From: Rubrobacter sp.
Lineage (GTDB): Bacteria; Actinomycetota; Rubrobacteria; Rubrobacterales; Rubrobacteraceae
Direction: 5' to 3'
Length of the DNA stretch: 5,325 nt
Assembly: GCA_020253895.1 (NCBI GenBank)
Contig: JADDKG010000029.1
Span: 1 to 5,325, forward strand
Part shown: positions 4,972 to 5,325 of the stretch, one piece after another
How the letters are laid out: the number at the start of each line of letters is the position of its first letter
Position numbering within the stretch: position 1 is the stretch's first letter
Position numbers and translations under genes: made by a program
The notes under the pieces: generated by a model
What the model was told of the DNA's origin: nothing
The model's database searches: none
What the model saw: only the letters and a program-made list of their open reading frames with translations

Positions 4972-5325
4972 ATGCGAGCAGGAAGATTCGGCATTCTGAC
5001 CGTGTTGATAGCCGCGCTGCTAGCCCTCGCTGCTGCCTGCGGCGGCGCCGGAGGGGGTGGGGGAGAGCAGGGCGGCGGTGGCGGCGAGACCGAGGTGCGC
5101 CCGGCGATGGTCACCGACGTCGGGGGGCTCGGCGACCAGAGCTTCAACGACTCCGCCTACCGCGGGCTCAAGCGGGCCGGGAATGAGTTCGGGGTGAAGG
5201 TCGAGGTGCTCGAGTCCAACGCCCCCACCGACTACGTGAGCAACCTCTCGCAGCTCGCGGAGTCCGGCTACAGCCCGGTCTTCGCCGTCGGCTTCCTGAT
5301 GACCGACGCGGTGACCGAGGTCTCC
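4972..5325 (+). CDS. BMP/PnrA family substrate-binding lipoprotein, N-terminal part only
   Basis: The first 118 residues are present; the gene continues past the right edge. The ATG at 4972 has GGAG four bases upstream. Residues 2-6 are basic, 7-22 are hydrophobic, and AAAC (20-23) is a slightly relaxed lipobox with Cys23 as the lipidated residue. A Gly-rich flexible tether follows (24-38). The folded domain then starts with AMVTDVGGLGDQSFNDSAYRG (45-65), in which Asp49 and the D-Q-S-F-N run at 55-59 match the ligand-binding opening of basic membrane protein (BMP) family members such as PnrA. Known members bind purine nucleosides, riboflavin or related ligands and feed ABC importers; Med-like relatives are regulators. 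Later VFAVGFLMTDAV (103-114) fits the second strand of the first lobe. ABC ATPase and permease genes would be expected downstream, outside the window. The exact ligand is unknown. Confidence 0.92.
   Translation, partial: MRAGRFGILTVLIAALLALAAACGGAGGGGGEQGGGGGETEVRPAMVTDVGGLGDQSFNDSAYRGLKRAGNEFGVKVEVLESNAPTDYVSNLSQLAESGYSPVFAVGFLMTDAVTEVS

Noticed and set aside
5041..5088. G-rich run in the lipoprotein gene as a regulatory or G-quadruplex element
   Set aside because: It simply encodes the Gly-rich tether after the lipidated cysteine, a common feature of actinobacterial lipoproteins.
4944..5186. An 80-codon plus-strand frame over the start of the lipoprotein
   Set aside because: It is Arg-rich and out of frame with the signal peptide, lipobox and BMP motif beginning at 4972.

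Overview
The window is a GC-rich bacterial chromosome segment of about 5.3 kb. Reading frames show strong third-position G/C bias, GTG starts are common, and genes are tightly packed. The gene families present (a PhoD-type phosphatase with an actinobacterial-style N-terminal domain, a short LCP ligase, a DUF2225 protein and a BMP-type lipoprotein) and their residue style point to a Gram-positive actinobacterium. The best guess is a deep-branching, possibly thermophilic lineage such as Rubrobacter. This is recognition from memory, not a database match. I see no RNA gene, insertion sequence, phage gene or CRISPR array.

Left part (1-2962, all minus strand). A protein with two predicted transmembrane helices and no recognised family (2962 to 2129) is followed by a 77-bp gap that may hold a promoter. 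Next come a DASS/SLC13 anion:sodium symporter or exchanger (2051 to 486) and, 8 bp further on, the start of a PhoD-like phosphatase (477 to 1, cut by the window edge). The last two look like one transcription unit. Anion uptake beside phosphoester hydrolysis would be coherent, but the transporter's substrate cannot be read from the sequence.

Middle (2963-4561). A short LytR-CpsA-Psr (LCP) protein (3073 to 3885, plus strand) is divergent from the membrane protein. It is convergent with a DUF2225 protein (4561 to 3893, minus strand). The two convergent stop codons lie in opposite arms of one 7-bp hairpin.

Right part (4562-5325, plus strand). A 71-residue protein of unknown function sits behind a consensus TATAAT box. 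It is followed by a BMP/PnrA-type substrate-binding lipoprotein (4972 to the window end, truncated), probably the first gene of a nucleoside-type ABC import operon. Its promoter has a perfect dyad in the spacer and another over the predicted start site.

The region is mostly ordinary housekeeping and cell-envelope content. The best second-look signals are regulatory. Two unrelated genes have a good -10 box exactly six bases before an in-frame GTG, which predicts leaderless mRNAs. There are also the stop-codon hairpin, an 18/19-bp tandem repeat in front of the LCP start, and the dyads around the BMP promoter. I found no convincing evidence of a new multi-gene system.
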